Below the pieces are notes generated by a model. The model worked only from the letters and a program-made list of their open reading frames with translations. It searched no databases and was not told the DNA's origin. 64,000 nt of DNA from Hydrogenophaga sp040372165. Its GTDB lineage: Bacteria; Pseudomonadota; Gammaproteobacteria; Burkholderiales; Burkholderiaceae_C. Below are positions 1-8,482 of this stretch, piece by piece. The position numbers were made by a program, and so were the translations under genes. The stretch spans positions 496,001 to 560,000 of the forward strand of contig NZ_BAABWG010000002.1 in assembly GCF_040372165.1 (NCBI RefSeq), written 5' to 3'. Numbering within the stretch: position 1 is the stretch's first letter; every line of letters begins with the position of its first letter.

Positions 1-1929
1 GACTTGCCCGCGACCGGTCTGGTGCAACCGGCCAGCCGCATCACCTACCGTTATGCCGTGGCCGGCGAGCCACCTGCGGTAAAGCGCTTTGTGGATTTTG
101 TGAACCAGGGCCTGGAGGCACGGACGTGGCGCGGTGTGCGCCTGGAAACTCTGGACGGTGGACAACCGGTCATGCAGCAGACCATGGCGCGCGCAGAGAA
201 GTTTCTGAACCTGGTGGCTTTGCTGACGGCCTTGCTGGCGGCGGTGGCGGTGGCGATCGCTGCACGCGCGTTTGCGCAACGTCATCTTGATGCTTGTGCG
301 ATGTTGCGGGTGCTGGGCGTTTCACAATCCACCATGGCCAGGGCTTACGCGTTTGAGTTTGTGCTGGTGGGGCTTGTCGCCAGTGCTGTCGGTCTGTTGC
401 TGGGCTACCTGGTGCATTTCGTTTTTGTCTGGCTGCTGGCCGAATTCGTGGCCACCAGCCTTCCGCAGCCCGGCTGGTTCCCGTTTGGGATCGGCGCTGC
501 CATGGGGCTGACCTTGATGCTGGCTTTCGGTTTGCCGCCTGTTTTGCAGCTGGCAAAGGTTCCGGCCGTGCGTGTCATCCGGCGGGACGTTGGGCAACTG
601 CGACCTGCCAGCTTGTCGGTGCTGGCATTGGGCGTGCTGGGATTTTGTGTGCTGCTGCTGGCGGTGAGCCGAGACCTCACGCTGGGCTCCATCGCGGTGG
701 CGGGATTTGCGATCGCAGTACTGGTGTTTGCCGGCGTGGCCTGGGTGGCGGTGAAGGTTTTGCGCCGTTCCGTCAACGAGAACACGGCTTCACGTCCAGT
801 GCTGCTGGCCACTCGCCAGTTGAGCGCGCGGCCGGCCTATGCCGTGCTGCAGGTAAGCTCGCTGGCGGTAGGCCTGCTGGCCTTGGTCTTGCTGGTGTTG
901 CTGCGCACGGACCTGATCGCCAGCTGGCGCGAGGCCACACCGCCCGATGCGCCCAACCGTTTCGTCATCAATGTACAGCCCTACCAGGCAGACGAATTCC
1001 AGACCTTCATGCGGCAGTCGGGCGTGGAGAAGTTCGACTGGTACCCGATGATTCGGGGCCGTTTGGTCGAGATCAACGGCCAGGCGATCGACCCGGACAA
1101 GTATGAAGACGACCGTGCGCAGAGACTGGTGGAGAGGGAGTTCAACCTGTCCTACGCCGCAGGGAAGCCTGAGCACAACGACGTGGTCAAAGGGCAGTGG
1201 GTGGAGAATGAATCGGGTGGTATCAGCTTTGAGGAAGGTCTGGCCGAAACCTTGGGCTTGAAGCTGGGAGACCAGATTGCCTTCGATATTTCGGGTGAGC
1301 GGGTCGAGGCTCGCATCACCAGCCTGCGCAAGGTCAACTGGGGTTCGCTGCGGGTGAACTTCTTTGCCATGTTCCCAGTTTCGGACCTGCCGGATGCACC
1401 CACCACTTTCATCAGTGCTTTCCGCGCGCCGGATGGCAACGACCGTTTCGACAATGAGCTGGTCAAGGCGTTTCCGAACATCACCAATGTGGACATGACG
1501 CTCACCATCGGTCAGGTGCAACGTGTGCTGGACCAGGTGATTCGCGCCATTGAATTCCTGTTCAGCTTTGCGCTGGTGGCGGGCCTGGTGGTCTTGCTGG
1601 CCACGGTCACCGCAACTCGAACTGAGCGGGAGCGTGAGTTTGCGATTCTCAGGGCGGTGGGGGCCGGTTCTGCCTTGCTGCGGCAGGTGCAGCGCATCGA
1701 GCTGTTGGGTGTGGGCGTGCTGGCCGGCACCATGGCGTCTGTCGTGGCCTTGGCCGTGGGTTGGGCATTGGCTCGATACGCTTTTGAATTCAATTGGCAG
1801 CCGCCATTGTGGGCTCCGATCGCTGGTGCCAGCTTGGGCGGGCTGCTCGCCCTGGCCGCCGGCTGGTGGGGTTTGCGCAGTGTGCTCAACACGCCAGTGG
1901 TGGAAACGCTGCGCAAGGCAGAGGCCTGA
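1..1929 (+). CDS. ABC transporter permease, FtsX/YbbP type (5' end outside window)
   Basis: This is the C-terminal part (about 642 residues) of a large inner-membrane ABC permease. The frame is open from base 1, and the TTG at 4 is not a credible start, so the gene begins upstream. Three hydrophobic blocks are visible, roughly residues 65-190, 205-300 and 515-640. The last block has the FtsX-type pattern (helix, a TRTERER-like cytoplasmic loop, then two helices), and about 200 soluble residues separate the last two blocks. Duplicated FtsX domains around periplasmic loops are known from the YbbP group, where the partner ATPase (YbbA-like) usually lies next door, here presumably upstream. Such systems move lipoproteins, lipids or hydrophobic compounds out of the membrane; the substrate cannot be read from sequence. 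Family confident, function not. Confidence 0.85.
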   Translation, partial: DLPATGLVQPASRITYRYAVAGEPPAVKRFVDFVNQGLEARTWRGVRLETLDGGQPVMQQTMARAEKFLNLVALLTALLAAVAVAIAARAFAQRHLDACAMLRVLGVSQSTMARAYAFEFVLVGLVASAVGLLLGYLVHFVFVWLLAEFVATSLPQPGWFPFGIGAAMGLTLMLAFGLPPVLQLAKVPAVRVIRRDVGQLRPASLSVLALGVLGFCVLLLAVSRDLTLGSIAVAGFAIAVLVFAGVAWVAVKVLRRSVNENTASRPVLLATRQLSARPAYAVLQVSSLAVGLLALVLLVLLRTDLIASWREATPPDAPNRFVINVQPYQADEFQTFMRQSGVEKFDWYPMIRGRLVEINGQAIDPDKYEDDRAQRLVEREFNLSYAAGKPEHNDVVKGQWVENESGGISFEEGLAETLGLKLGDQIAFDISGERVEARITSLRKVNWGSLRVNFFAMFPVSDLPDAPTTFISAFRAPDGNDRFDNELVKAFPNITNVDMTLTIGQVQRVLDQVIRAIEFLFSFALVAGLVVLLATVTATRTEREREFAILRAVGAGSALLRQVQRIELLGVGVLAGTMASVVALAVGWALARYAFEFNWQPPLWAPIAGASLGGLLALAAGWWGLRSVLNTPVVETLRKAEA

Positions 1930-1999
1930 GGTGCAGATCGCAGCCGCTGCATCGCCGACAATGGTGTATTGCTGAACACCTTTGAAAACCCCGTCCACC

Positions 2000-2428
2000 A
2001 TGTCCACGCCAGAAAACGACACGAACTCCACTGAAAGCCCCTCACCGGCCACACCTTTCGAATGGATCGGAGGAGAGGGCAAGGTGCGTGAACTGGTGGA
2101 CCGCTTTTACGACCTCATGGACATCGAGCCGGGCTACAAGGAGCTTCGGGACGCCCACGGAAGCACACTGGCGGAAGCGCGCGACAAGCTGTACTGGTTT
2201 CTGTGCGGCTGGCTGGGTGGCCCGGATCACTATGTCCAGCGTTTTGGTCACCCGCGCTTGCGCATGCGGCACATGCCATTCTCGATTGGCATCGTGGAAA
2301 GAGACCAGTGGCTCGCCTGCATGGACCAGGCCATGACAGAGGTCGACATTGATGCAGAGCTTCAATCGCGGCTCAACAAGAGCTTCTTTCAGACCGCTGA
2401 CTGGATGCGCAACCGCGCTGGGGCCTGA
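2000..2428 (+). CDS. Group II (trHbO-type) truncated haemoglobin
   Basis: This is a 142-residue globin with a 2-on-2 fold. The ATG at 2000 was preferred to an upstream TTG at 1982 because homologues begin shortly before the FEWIGGEG segment. Visible haem-pocket residues are Tyr37 in RFYDLMD (B10), Trp66/Phe67 in the CD region, the proximal His91 in RMRHMPF (F8) and Trp104 in RDQW (G8), which is diagnostic of group II. Such proteins bind O2 and NO in the cytoplasm and are linked to NO detoxification or redox signalling. It follows the permease by 70 bp and converges on the efflux operon. No operon partner points to a specific role. The first 18 residues are Ser/Thr/Pro-rich and probably disordered. 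Confidence 0.92.
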   Translation: MSTPENDTNSTESPSPATPFEWIGGEGKVRELVDRFYDLMDIEPGYKELRDAHGSTLAEARDKLYWFLCGWLGGPDHYVQRFGHPRLRMRHMPFSIGIVERDQWLACMDQAMTEVDIDAELQSRLNKSFFQTADWMRNRAGA

Positions 2429-2452
2429 AGAGCTTCTGGCCGCCGCAGTGGA

Positions 2453-2466
2453 GAACCTGCAGGTTC
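2453..2466. repeat. 14-bp perfect palindrome between convergent genes
   Basis: GAACCTGCAGGTTC is a perfect palindrome lying between the globin stop (2428) and the stop of the outer-membrane efflux gene (2476, opposite strand). It has no loop or T-tract, so it is not a normal intrinsic terminator. A protein-binding site or chance are both possible. Confidence 0.4.
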
Positions 2467-2475
2467 ATCCGGGCG

Positions 2476-3930
2476 TCATGCGCCCCCCAAGGCCTTGTAA
2501 AGCGTCAGGCGGTTGCCCTGCTCGGCCAGCTGCAGACTGATCAGGGATTGTTGTGCGCTGTAGAGCGATCGCTGGGCATCGAGCACGCTCAGCGAGTTGA
2601 CAGCACCGGCGCGGTAGCGTTCCTCGGTCAAGGACAGTGTGCGTTGGTAGGCCTGCACCAGAGAGGCCTGGGCCTGTATGCGGGTATCGATCGAGGCGCG
2701 CTCGGCCAGGGCATCGGCTACTTCCTTGAAGGCGGTCTGCACCGTTTGCTCATAGGTGGTGACTTCAATCGCCTGGGTGATCTGGGCCAGTTCGACTGCC
2801 GTGCGAGATGCACCACCGTCGAAGAGGGGCAGCTTGATCGTCGGGGCAAATGACCAGGTGCCCGAGCCGGCGCTGAACAGGTTGCGCAGGTCATGGCTGG
2901 CTGTGCCCGCCGAGGCCGTGAGTGTGATGGTCGGGAGCAGCGCGGCACGTGCAGCACCCACTTTGGCCAGTGCGGCTTGCACGTTCTGTTCGGCCGATTT
3001 CACGTCGGGGCGGTTGAGCAGCGCGCTGGAGGACAAACCTTCAGGCACGGGTGCCAGGGCCACAGCGTTCTTGACAACACCTGAGGCCGTCAGAAGCGTC
3101 TCTGGTATGTGGGTGCCCACCAGAAGGCGCAGAGTGTTTTCCGATTGTGCGAGGCTGGTCTGCGCCGAGGCAAGGCTGGCGCGTGCCGCGTCCATCGAGG
3201 CCTGTGCAGTGGCCATATCCAGTCCCGACACTGCACCGGCATCGTGGCGACGCCGTGTCAGGTCGAGGCTGCGTGTGCGGCTGTCCAGCGTCTGCTGCGC
3301 CAGGTCTTGAAGCGCCTGGTTGGCTTGCACGGTCAGCCAGGCTTGTGCCACTTCGGTGATCAGAGACGCTTGCACTGCGTCGCGTGTCGACTGAGTGGAC
3401 AGATAGGATGACAACGCCGCCTCTTCCAGCTTGCCCAGGCGACCCCACAGATCCAGCTCCCATGAAGTGATGCCCAGCGAGGCGCTGTACTGGTGCGATA
3501 CCGTGCCTGTGCCGCCAGCCAGGGTAGAGCTTCGCGAGGCGTTGCTGCCGGCACTGGCGCTCAAGGTTGGCAGACGGTCGGCTTCGGTGATGCGGTACTG
3601 GGCACGGGCAGCGTCGATGTTGAGTGCCGCCAGGCGCAAGTCACGGTTGTGGGCCAGGGCCAGTTCGATGATCTGGCGCAGACGGTCGTCCTGAACCAGG
3701 GCTGTCCAGTTCAATGGGGTACTGGACGGCAGGGATTCGGTGGTGGCCGCTGCGGTTGTGATGCCGTCGACGCGCGCGGGCACCACCCCTCCAATCAAGG
3801 CCTCATTCCCTGTGGAAGGACCGGGAGGCGCGCTGGCACAGGCTGCGAGCAGCAGGCTGGCCGCGATGGCCAGCAAGGTGGGCCGCCACTGAATGGTGAC
3901 GGAAGAAGAAGGGTGGGCGTTGAAATTCAT
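2476..3930 (-). CDS. Outer-membrane efflux lipoprotein, NodT/OprM family
   Basis: This 484-residue outer-membrane factor is the exit channel of a tripartite efflux pump. A signal peptide ends in a lipobox (LLLAAC, Cys about 31), so the mature protein is lipid-anchored. Two tandem OEP repeats follow: long helical stretches such as LAHNRDLRLAALNIDAAR, then the strand-forming segment around SLGITSWELDLWGRL, and again around TWSFAPTIKLPLFDGG. The length fits OprM (about 485 residues). It is the last gene of the minus-strand operon adaptor-pump-channel and starts 23 bp after the pump stop, with an AAGG ribosome site. The pathway is drug or metabolite export; the substrate is unknown. Confidence 0.95.
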   Translation of the reverse strand: MNFNAHPSSSVTIQWRPTLLAIAASLLLAACASAPPGPSTGNEALIGGVVPARVDGITTAAATTESLPSSTPLNWTALVQDDRLRQIIELALAHNRDLRLAALNIDAARAQYRITEADRLPTLSASAGSNASRSSTLAGGTGTVSHQYSASLGITSWELDLWGRLGKLEEAALSSYLSTQSTRDAVQASLITEVAQAWLTVQANQALQDLAQQTLDSRTRSLDLTRRRHDAGAVSGLDMATAQASMDAARASLASAQTSLAQSENTLRLLVGTHIPETLLTASGVVKNAVALAPVPEGLSSSALLNRPDVKSAEQNVQAALAKVGAARAALLPTITLTASAGTASHDLRNLFSAGSGTWSFAPTIKLPLFDGGASRTAVELAQITQAIEVTTYEQTVQTAFKEVADALAERASIDTRIQAQASLVQAYQRTLSLTEERYRAGAVNSLSVLDAQRSLYSAQQSLISLQLAEQGNRLTLYKALGGA

Positions 3931-3953
3931 GTTGGTTGACCTTTGTGTTGTGG

Positions 3954-6900
3954 TCAGATGGCTTGGGCCGCAATGACTGGAGCGTTGTCATCTGGCTTGC
4001 CCTCGCCGCCCTCATTCGCGGCATGGCGTTTGCCAAACAGCTGTCGGATGGTGACGTAGAACACCGGCACAAAGACAAGGCCCAGCACCGTGGCAGTGAT
4101 CATGCCGCCGAGCACGCCGGTGCCAATGGCCTGGCGACTGGCCGAGCCGGCACCACTGGCCAGCGCCAGGGGCAGCACGCCAAAGCCAAAGGCCAACGAG
4201 GTCATGAGAATCGGTCGCAAACGCTGCTTCACCGCCTGCAAAGTGGCATCAACCAGTCTGACGCCTTGCTGCTCCAGCTGCTGGGCGAACTCGACGATCA
4301 GGATTGCGTTCTTCGCCGATAGGCCGACTGTTGTGAGCAAACCGATCTGGAAGTAGACGTCATTGGACAGGCCGGTGACCCAGGTAGCGAGAACTGCACC
4401 GATCACACCCAGCGGAACCACCAGCATGACCGAGAAAGGAATCGACCAGCTTTCGTACAGCGCCGCGAGGCACAGGAACACAAACAGGATGGAAATGGCA
4501 TAAAGCATGGGCGCCTGGTTGCCTGAGAGGCGCTCCTGGTACGACTGGCCTGCCCACTGGTAACTGATGCCCTGCGGCAAGGTGGCAATGAGTGCCTCCA
4601 TCGCGTCCATGGCCTCGCCAGAACTCACGCCTTCCGCAGCGTTGCCTACAATTTCATAGGAGGACAGGCCGCTGTATCGTTCGAGCTTGGCCGGGCCGCT
4701 GGCCCAGCCGACTGTCGCAAATGCGCTGAAAGGCACCATGTCGCCTGCACTGTTGCGTACCGTCCATCTCAGGATGTCGTCGGGTGTCATGCGGTAAGGG
4801 GCGTCGGCCTGTACGTACACCTTCTTCACGCGCGACTTGTTGATGAAGTCATTTACGTAGCTGCCGCCCATCGCCGCAGACAGGGTGCTGTTGATGCTGG
4901 CTGTGCTCAGCCCCAGGGCAGAGGCCTTTCGGTCGTCGATGCCGATCTCGATTTCTGCCGATGGCGGCAGGCCGCTGGCACGGACGGCTGACAAGCGAGA
5001 GTCCTCGTTGGCCTTGGCGATCAGGGTCTCCTTGGCCTGGCTCAGCGCCTGCTGCCCGACACCTCCGAGGTCCTGCAATTCAAGCGTAAAGCCGGCGTTG
5101 CTGCCCAGACCCCGCACCGCCGGCGGCAGCATCACGAATACCTGCGCATCGCGGGTGATCGACAGCTCGCGGTTGAGTCGTCCGACCAACGCCTTGGCAT
5201 TCTGGCCATGGCCAGTTCGCTCGGACCAGTCCTTGAGCTTGATGAACATCCGGCCACTGGCCTGATCGCCATCCAGACCACGCAGCGCCATCACGCCGAC
5301 CACCTCGGGCTGTTCGCGCAAATGGTCTTCCACACCTTTCATGGTGGCGTCCAGGCGCGAGTCCGTGGTGCCGGCCGGCATCTTCACCATGGCCATGAGC
5401 ATGCCCTGATCTTCGTCGGGAAGAAAAGATGTGGGCAGCCGCGTGAACGAAAAGGCAAGTCCTGCCACCAGCGCGGCGTAGATCACCAGCATGCGCCCCG
5501 ACCGGCCAAGCGCCGAATGCACCGTACTTCGGTAGCCAGAGCTGCCACGATCAAACCCGTGGTTAAACGCGCCGAAAAAGCGCTGCAAGACGGCGCCGAT
5601 GCGACCTCGGGGCTTCATGCCCGCTGGCGGACGCAGCAGGCTGGCGCACAAGGCTGGCGTGAGGGTCAGGGCAACCAGCACACTCAGTGTCATGGCGGCC
5701 ACGATGGTGATAGAGAACTGGCGGTAAATCACACCCGTGGAGCCGCCGAAGAAGGCCATCGGAATGAACACGGCCGAGAGCACCAGCGAAATACCCACCA
5801 GGGCCGGTGTGATCTCGCCCATGCTCTTGCGGGTGGCTTCGCGGGGGGGCAGACCTTCCTCGTGCATGACTCGTTCGACGTTTTCCACTACTACGATGGC
5901 ATCGTCCACCAGCAAGCCGATGGCCAGCACCATGCCGAACAGTACGAGAGTGTTGATGGAGTAGCCGGCCACGGCCAGCACACCAAACGTTCCCAGCAGG
6001 ACCACTGGTACAGCAATCGCTGGAATCAGGGTGGCTCGCCAGCTTTGCAGAAAGATGCCCATGATGAGCACCACCAGCACCATGGCTTCGGCCAGGGTGA
6101 TCACCACTTCTTCAACCGACACCTTCACGAAAGGCGTGGTGTCGTACGCGATGCTGTACTCGATCTGGTTGGGGAAGAACGGGGCCAGCTCGGCGAGCTT
6201 GGCCTTGACGGCGTTGGCCACCGCCATGGCATTGGCCCCCGAGGCCAGGCGGATGCCCATGCCCGACGAGGCCTGACCGTTGTAGCGGGTCTGAACGGTG
6301 TAGCTTTCCTGGCCCAGCTCCACGCGGGCCACGTCGGCCAGGCGAACGATGGCGCCGTTGCTGGCCGATTTCACGACTATCTCGTTGAATTCGTCGACGC
6401 TGCGCAGCTTGCTGCGGGCCGTGATCACGGCATTGAGTTGCTGGCCGGGCGACGCTGGCAATGCGCCGACCTGACCGGCCGATACCTGGGCGTTCTGGGC
6501 CTGGATGGCGCTGATCACGTCAGACGGCATCAACGAATAGCGTTCGAGTTTTGCCGGGTCGAGCCAGATGCGCATGGCATAGCCCGAGCCAAAGGCCTGC
6601 ACTTCGCCCACGCCGTCGATGCGGCTGATGGTGTCCTGCAGGCTGGTGGCCACATAGTCGCCAATATCGACCGACTTCACGTTGGGGTCGTCGGAGGTGA
6701 AGGTGGCGATCATCAGGAAGTCGGTTCCCGACTTGGTGACGGTCACACCCTGGTCCTGCACGGATTCGGGCAGCTGGGTGAGCGCCTGCTGCACCTTGTT
6801 CTGCACCTGCATCTGTGCGACGTCGGGGTCGGTGCCGGCCACGAAACTCAGCGACACGCGGGCACGGCCGGCAGAGGTGGACTCGGACGACATGCTTTGC

Positions 6901-7124
6901 AGGCCATCTAGGCCTTGCATTTTCTGTTCGATCACCTGCGTGACCGAGTCTTCCACTGTCTGTGCCGATGCACCGGTGTAGGTGCTGCTGACTGAGATTC
7001 GGGTCGGGGCGATGTCGGGATACTGTTCCAGCGGGAGCTGCATGATAGAGAGCGCGCCTGCCAGCATGATGACGATGGAGATGACCCAGGCAAAGATGGG
7101 CCGGTCGATGAAGAAGCGTGACAT
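3954..7124 (-). CDS. RND multidrug efflux pump, HAE-1 (AcrB/MexB) family
   Basis: This 1056-residue inner-membrane proton/drug antiporter has the full family length. The N-terminus MSRFFIDRPIFAWV is typical of HAE-1 pumps. The proton-relay pair Asp-Asp is present in GLLVDDAIVVVENV (TM4), and the Lys in GLSAKNAILIVEF (TM10) completes the relay. Two large periplasmic porter regions follow TM1 and TM7, as in AcrB. It sits between the adaptor (stop 19 bp upstream) and the outer-membrane channel (23 bp downstream), so one transcript encodes the whole pump. Regulation is probably by the divergent two-component pair at 8483-10647. Substrate range is not predictable; hydrophobic drugs, dyes or solvents are typical of the family. 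Confidence 0.97.
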   Translation of the reverse strand: MSRFFIDRPIFAWVISIVIMLAGALSIMQLPLEQYPDIAPTRISVSSTYTGASAQTVEDSVTQVIEQKMQGLDGLQSMSSESTSAGRARVSLSFVAGTDPDVAQMQVQNKVQQALTQLPESVQDQGVTVTKSGTDFLMIATFTSDDPNVKSVDIGDYVATSLQDTISRIDGVGEVQAFGSGYAMRIWLDPAKLERYSLMPSDVISAIQAQNAQVSAGQVGALPASPGQQLNAVITARSKLRSVDEFNEIVVKSASNGAIVRLADVARVELGQESYTVQTRYNGQASSGMGIRLASGANAMAVANAVKAKLAELAPFFPNQIEYSIAYDTTPFVKVSVEEVVITLAEAMVLVVLIMGIFLQSWRATLIPAIAVPVVLLGTFGVLAVAGYSINTLVLFGMVLAIGLLVDDAIVVVENVERVMHEEGLPPREATRKSMGEITPALVGISLVLSAVFIPMAFFGGSTGVIYRQFSITIVAAMTLSVLVALTLTPALCASLLRPPAGMKPRGRIGAVLQRFFGAFNHGFDRGSSGYRSTVHSALGRSGRMLVIYAALVAGLAFSFTRLPTSFLPDEDQGMLMAMVKMPAGTTDSRLDATMKGVEDHLREQPEVVGVMALRGLDGDQASGRMFIKLKDWSERTGHGQNAKALVGRLNRELSITRDAQVFVMLPPAVRGLGSNAGFTLELQDLGGVGQQALSQAKETLIAKANEDSRLSAVRASGLPPSAEIEIGIDDRKASALGLSTASINSTLSAAMGGSYVNDFINKSRVKKVYVQADAPYRMTPDDILRWTVRNSAGDMVPFSAFATVGWASGPAKLERYSGLSSYEIVGNAAEGVSSGEAMDAMEALIATLPQGISYQWAGQSYQERLSGNQAPMLYAISILFVFLCLAALYESWSIPFSVMLVVPLGVIGAVLATWVTGLSNDVYFQIGLLTTVGLSAKNAILIVEFAQQLEQQGVRLVDATLQAVKQRLRPILMTSLAFGFGVLPLALASGAGSASRQAIGTGVLGGMITATVLGLVFVPVFYVTIRQLFGKRHAANEGGEGKPDDNAPVIAAQAI

Positions 7125-7142
7125 GGTGAGGCTCCTTCGGGG

Positions 7143-8408
7143 TCAGCGGTTGCTGGCAACGCGGGCCGCAGCCTGCTGCGTGCCGGGCTCGGCTGCGGCT
7201 GAAGGTGAGGTGGTCCCGTTGACCGAGTCCCCGCCCGCCTGACCGGCAGGGACTGCGCTGACGATCTGCCCAGGTCGCACCTTGCCAGTACCCTCCACGA
7301 TCAGGCGGTCACCTGCCTTGAGGCCGCTGGTGACACGCCAAGCTGTGCCATGGGCCTCGGCGACTTCCACCGCACGCTTTTCCACCTTGTCTTCGTTGCC
7401 AATCACCAGCGCACTGGCTTTGCCGCCCGCGTCACGCTGGATGCCCGCCTGCGGCGCCAGGATGGCATTGGGTGCCTTCGCCTGCGTGAGGTTGACGCGC
7501 ACGTACATGCCAGGCATCAGCATGCCCTCAGGGTTGGGAACCTCGGCTCTGAGGGTCACAGCGCCGGTGCTCTGATCGACCAGTACGCCAGCGACTTGCA
7601 AATGGCCCTCGTGGGCGTAGCTGCTCCCGTCTTCCAGCCGGACCTGCACCGTCACCGCGTCGCCCTGCGTGGCTTCGAGCTCTCCTTTGGCCACTTGCTG
7701 GCGCAGCCTGAGCAGCTCCGCGCTGCTCTGGGTAATGTTCACCCACATCGGATCGGTCTGCTGGACCGTGGTCAAAGCAGTGGTCTGGTTGGCCGTGACC
7801 AATGCACCTGCCGTCACGTTGGAAGTGTCTACCCGGCCGGAGATGGGTGAAGCGATGCGGGTGCGTTGCAAGTCGAGGCGCGCGCTGGCGGCGCTGGCCT
7901 TTGCAGATTTGAGCTCAGCCTGCGCCAGCAGGAGGTTCGCCTGGGCGTCTTCGCTGTCCTGGCGGGACACTGCGTCGGCGGCCAGCAGCCTGGCCTGGCG
8001 CTCGGCATTGAGGCGTGCAGACGTCAGAGACGCCTCGGCCTTGGCGACGGCCGCATTGGCGCTATCCAATGCCGTTCGGTAGCTGGCCGCATCGATCTGG
8101 TAGAGCGCTTCACCGGCCTTGACCTCAGCCCCCTCGGTGAACAAGCGCTTCTCGATGATGCCGGAGACCTGTGGCCGGATGTCAGCTGATTCGGCTGCCA
8201 CAGTTCGCCCGGAGAGCTCCCGCGTGATGCTCAGGGCCTGGGTCTGGAGCGTGACAACGCCCACCTCGGTGGCCTTGGGCGCTGCCGGAGCCTGACCATG
8301 GTCCTCACACGCGACCAGTGCAATGGCCAGTGACAGGATGGCTGCGCTCCTGAAGATGGGGTGGCGCCGGATAGAGACCGGTGTCGCGATGGTATGGTTC
8401 GCAGGCAT
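7143..8408 (-). CDS. Periplasmic adaptor (membrane fusion protein), AcrA/MexA family, lipoprotein
   Basis: This 421-residue adaptor joins the RND pump to the outer-membrane channel. The N-terminal signal sequence ends in a lipobox-like LVAC (Cys about 34). Then come a split lipoyl domain (SADIRPQVSGIIEKRL and later RIASPISGRVDTS), an Ala-rich alpha-hairpin between them with many heptad-like repeats (about 115-180), a beta-barrel and a membrane-proximal domain. The C-terminal tail is Gly/Ser/Ala-rich. A GGAG ribosome site lies 9 bases before the ATG at 8408. It is the first gene of the efflux operon; the promoter must lie in the 74-bp gap shared with the divergent sensor kinase gene. Confidence 0.95.
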   Translation of the reverse strand: MPANHTIATPVSIRRHPIFRSAAILSLAIALVACEDHGQAPAAPKATEVGVVTLQTQALSITRELSGRTVAAESADIRPQVSGIIEKRLFTEGAEVKAGEALYQIDAASYRTALDSANAAVAKAEASLTSARLNAERQARLLAADAVSRQDSEDAQANLLLAQAELKSAKASAASARLDLQRTRIASPISGRVDTSNVTAGALVTANQTTALTTVQQTDPMWVNITQSSAELLRLRQQVAKGELEATQGDAVTVQVRLEDGSSYAHEGHLQVAGVLVDQSTGAVTLRAEVPNPEGMLMPGMYVRVNLTQAKAPNAILAPQAGIQRDAGGKASALVIGNEDKVEKRAVEVAEAHGTAWRVTSGLKAGDRLIVEGTGKVRPGQIVSAVPAGQAGGDSVNGTTSPSAAAEPGTQQAAARVASNR

Positions 8409-8451
8409 GGGGAAACTCCAAATTCAAATCTGTTCCTGACTGGTTTCCATG

Positions 8452-8470
8452 CTGCACTGCAAATGTGCAG
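8452..8470. promoter_or_regulatory. Dyad CTGCAC-N7-GTGCAG in the divergent efflux/two-component promoter region
   Basis: A perfect 6-bp inverted repeat with a 7-bp spacer sits in the short gap between the adaptor gene (minus) and the sensor kinase gene (plus). Its position, 13 bp before the kinase start, suits an operator for the adjacent OmpR-type regulator. The binding protein is inferred from position only. No good -35/-10 pair is visible. Confidence 0.4.
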
Positions 8471-8482
8471 GAAAATTGAAGA

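Noticed and set aside
790..2082. 430-codon open frame antisense to the ABC permease
   Set aside because: It is composition-driven shadow; the plus-strand protein has clear membrane topology.
5208..6911. 567-codon open frame antisense to the RND pump gene
   Set aside because: It is His/Gly-rich shadow translation opposite a fully conserved pump sequence, with no recognisable family.
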